This document shows, in pieces, positions 14,423 to 15,350 of a stretch of DNA of 15,350 nucleotides (positions are counted from its first letter, which is position 1; every line of letters begins with the position of its first letter). The notes beneath the pieces were generated by a model. The model was not told the origin of the DNA. It saw nothing but the letters and a program-made list of their open reading frames with translations, and did not search any database. Both the position numbers and the translations under genes were made by a program. The DNA lies in contig JABMQR010000372.1 of NCBI GenBank assembly GCA_013202335.1, forward strand, positions 1-15,350, written 5' to 3'. Source of the stretch: Bacteroidota bacterium. Lineage in GTDB: Bacteria; Spirochaetota; Spirochaetia; JABMQR01.

Positions 14423-14471
14423 AAAAAAACGGATTAGGATCAGACAGTTTTACCACCGAATCCTAATCCGT
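14423..14471 (-). terminator. Rho-independent terminator of the TPR-like gene
   Basis: On the minus strand, ACGGATTAGGAT (14471-14460) and ATCCTAATCCGT (14440-14429) form a perfect 12-bp stem with a 19-base loop, followed directly by seven T residues (14429-14423). It starts 25 bases past the stop codon of the rightmost gene and separates that gene from the regulator. Confidence 0.9.
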
Positions 14472-14476
14472 ATAGA

Positions 14477-14488
14477 GTTTCATGAAAC
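14477..14488. promoter_or_regulatory. Perfect 12-bp palindrome GTTTCATGAAAC
   Basis: This palindrome lies between the stop codon and the terminator of the rightmost gene. Its halves (GTTTCA/TGAAAC) are the same hexamer seen at the other candidate LacI-type sites, but in the opposite order. It is about 120 bases upstream of the regulator promoter, so it could be an auxiliary site, or chance. Confidence 0.3.
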
Positions 14489-14496
14489 CACTGAAT

Positions 14497-15350
14497 CTAC
14501 TTCCACTCAGCGACCATATCCTTTACTTCCTGGATGTTATTTTTATCACCCTTTGATGGATCGGAAATTTTTGCATACTCCGCAAGAAGCCAATCTGTAA
14601 TGATTTTAGCCTCTTCCCGGTCAGTCATATCTACAAGTTTATTACTGGTATAATTGGGGGAATAGTTAATACCTAATGAGGATTCAAAATAAGCCTGTTT
14701 ATCATGCTCATTTTTAGCATTTTTCAATTTCGATTCCCGATTCTTAATCTCTCGTTTACGTGTACTTACATTCCAGTTTCTTTTCCAGAGAGTTTCAGCA
14801 AGGCTTTTATAATAAGAGATCTTTAGATCTTCTTCAGCATAGGTGTCTATTGCTCTGCGTGCAAATGAGATGGCAAAAGGGGCATTACCGAAAGATATCG
14901 GCCAACCCGGAAGCTTAAGATAGAGTCTGCTGAATACATACCAGGCATCGGCATAAACCGCATCATACTCAATTACTTTCAATAAGTCCTCTTTCATAGG
15001 ACCGGCTTTGAAGAGTGAATCCAGAATACCTTTTGTCTCTCCCCATCGCCCAACATTTGAAGAACGCCAGTAATAGGAATCCGCTGAAGGATAGAGCTCT
15101 GTTGCCATGGTCGCATAATCGCTTCCCTGGGTAAACATTTCAAGAAGCGTTTCCTTAGCAGTTCCTGCATCTTCTTCATCATCAGTAATATTCAACTGGA
15201 ACTTTGCCATTCTCCAGTAAATTTCAGCTTTTTCCCGATTTGTACCTGCTGAAAGCAGGGCATTTTCCATCAATTCAAATCCTTCAATATACTTTTCAGC
15301 ATCAAACAGGTCATCAGCCTGTTTCAGGATGTCATCTGCAGCAAGTAATG
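14497..15350 (-). CDS. TPR-like repeat protein, N-terminus outside the window
   Basis: The reading frame stays open to the window edge, so only the last 283 codons or so are visible. The apparent start near 15273 is internal: the codons before it (ADDLFDAEKYIEGFELMENAL) are a normal helix-turn-helix repeat. Visible helical repeats include the REKAEIYWRMAKFQL segment, a conserved-looking YYWRSSNVGRWGETKGI block, and a second pair around EYDAVYADAWYVFSRLYLKLPGWPISFGN with FARRAID. Similar TPR-type proteins with YW...N.G.WG...GI occur in spirochaetes, some exported and linked to solute uptake, but no function can be assigned. A charged helix (RKREIKNRESKLKNAKNEHDKQ region, about 190 residues after the edge) separates the C-terminal part. 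Its terminator shows it is a separate unit from the nucleoside genes. Confidence 0.85.
   Translation of the reverse strand, partial: LLAADDILKQADDLFDAEKYIEGFELMENALLSAGTNREKAEIYWRMAKFQLNITDDEEDAGTAKETLLEMFTQGSDYATMATELYPSADSYYWRSSNVGRWGETKGILDSLFKAGPMKEDLLKVIEYDAVYADAWYVFSRLYLKLPGWPISFGNAPFAISFARRAIDTYAEEDLKISYYKSLAETLWKRNWNVSTRKREIKNRESKLKNAKNEHDKQAYFESSLGINYSPNYTSNKLVDMTDREEAKIITDWLLAEYAKISDPSKGDKNNIQEVKDMVAEWK

Noticed and set aside
14497..15273. Complete 258-residue protein starting at 15273
   Set aside because: The putative start is a TTG, the frame remains open with helical-repeat-like sequence to the window edge, so the gene is truncated by the window.

Overview
The window looks like a chromosomal segment from a free-living member of the Spirochaetota (Spirochaeta/Sediminispirochaeta-like). 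The basis is moderate AT richness, a substrate-binding protein whose signal peptide ends in the VFA-GGEAEE style common in that group, and a purine-nucleoside ABC transporter resembling the Treponema pallidum PnrA system. The taxon is inferred from protein style, not from a marker gene.

Layout. The left edge (1-126) holds an unresolved tail of whatever lies upstream, then a leader of stacked small stem-loops in front of a + strand gene of unknown function (127-597, probable DUF3783). Everything else is on the minus strand and reads right to left. At the right edge a TPR-like protein gene (14497 to beyond the window) ends in a strong rho-independent terminator (14423-14471). A LacI-family regulator follows (14297-13299) with its own promoter. 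Next come a control region and a DUF1355-type glutamine-amidotransferase-like gene (12882-12118). A consensus promoter (12073-12045) then drives a long nucleoside uptake and salvage operon: BMP/PnrA-type binding protein, ABC ATPase, two permeases, two nucleoside hydrolases, an MTA/SAH/adenosine-deaminase-type amidohydrolase, ribokinase, DeoD purine nucleoside phosphorylase and an M20-fold metallohydrolase (11923-695). From the ATPase to the amidohydrolase the genes overlap or nearly touch, as do deoD and the M20 gene, so translation is probably coupled.

How it works together (inference from families). The BMP protein captures nucleosides and the ABC complex imports them. The amidohydrolase can deaminate adenosine-type nucleosides. 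The hydrolases release base and free ribose, ribokinase makes ribose-5-phosphate, and DeoD offers a parallel phosphorolytic route. The LacI-type protein is the obvious local regulator: TGAAAC-type half-sites occur at its own promoter, at the promoter before the DUF1355 gene, and in the binding-protein leader.

Most unusual points: (1) a 170-bp MITE-like insertion (13009-13178) with near-perfect 23-bp terminal inverted repeats and exactly abutting 9-bp direct repeats, sitting just downstream of a -10 box; (2) a roughly 200-nt highly structured intercistronic element directly after the binding-protein stop codon (10618-10815), followed by a set of mutually exclusive stems and a GC-rich hairpin before the ATPase gene; (3) an M20-family enzyme with three of the five canonical metal ligands replaced; (4) nested palindromes between rbsK and deoD. 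I found no CRISPR array, tRNA, rRNA, defence system or transposase gene.
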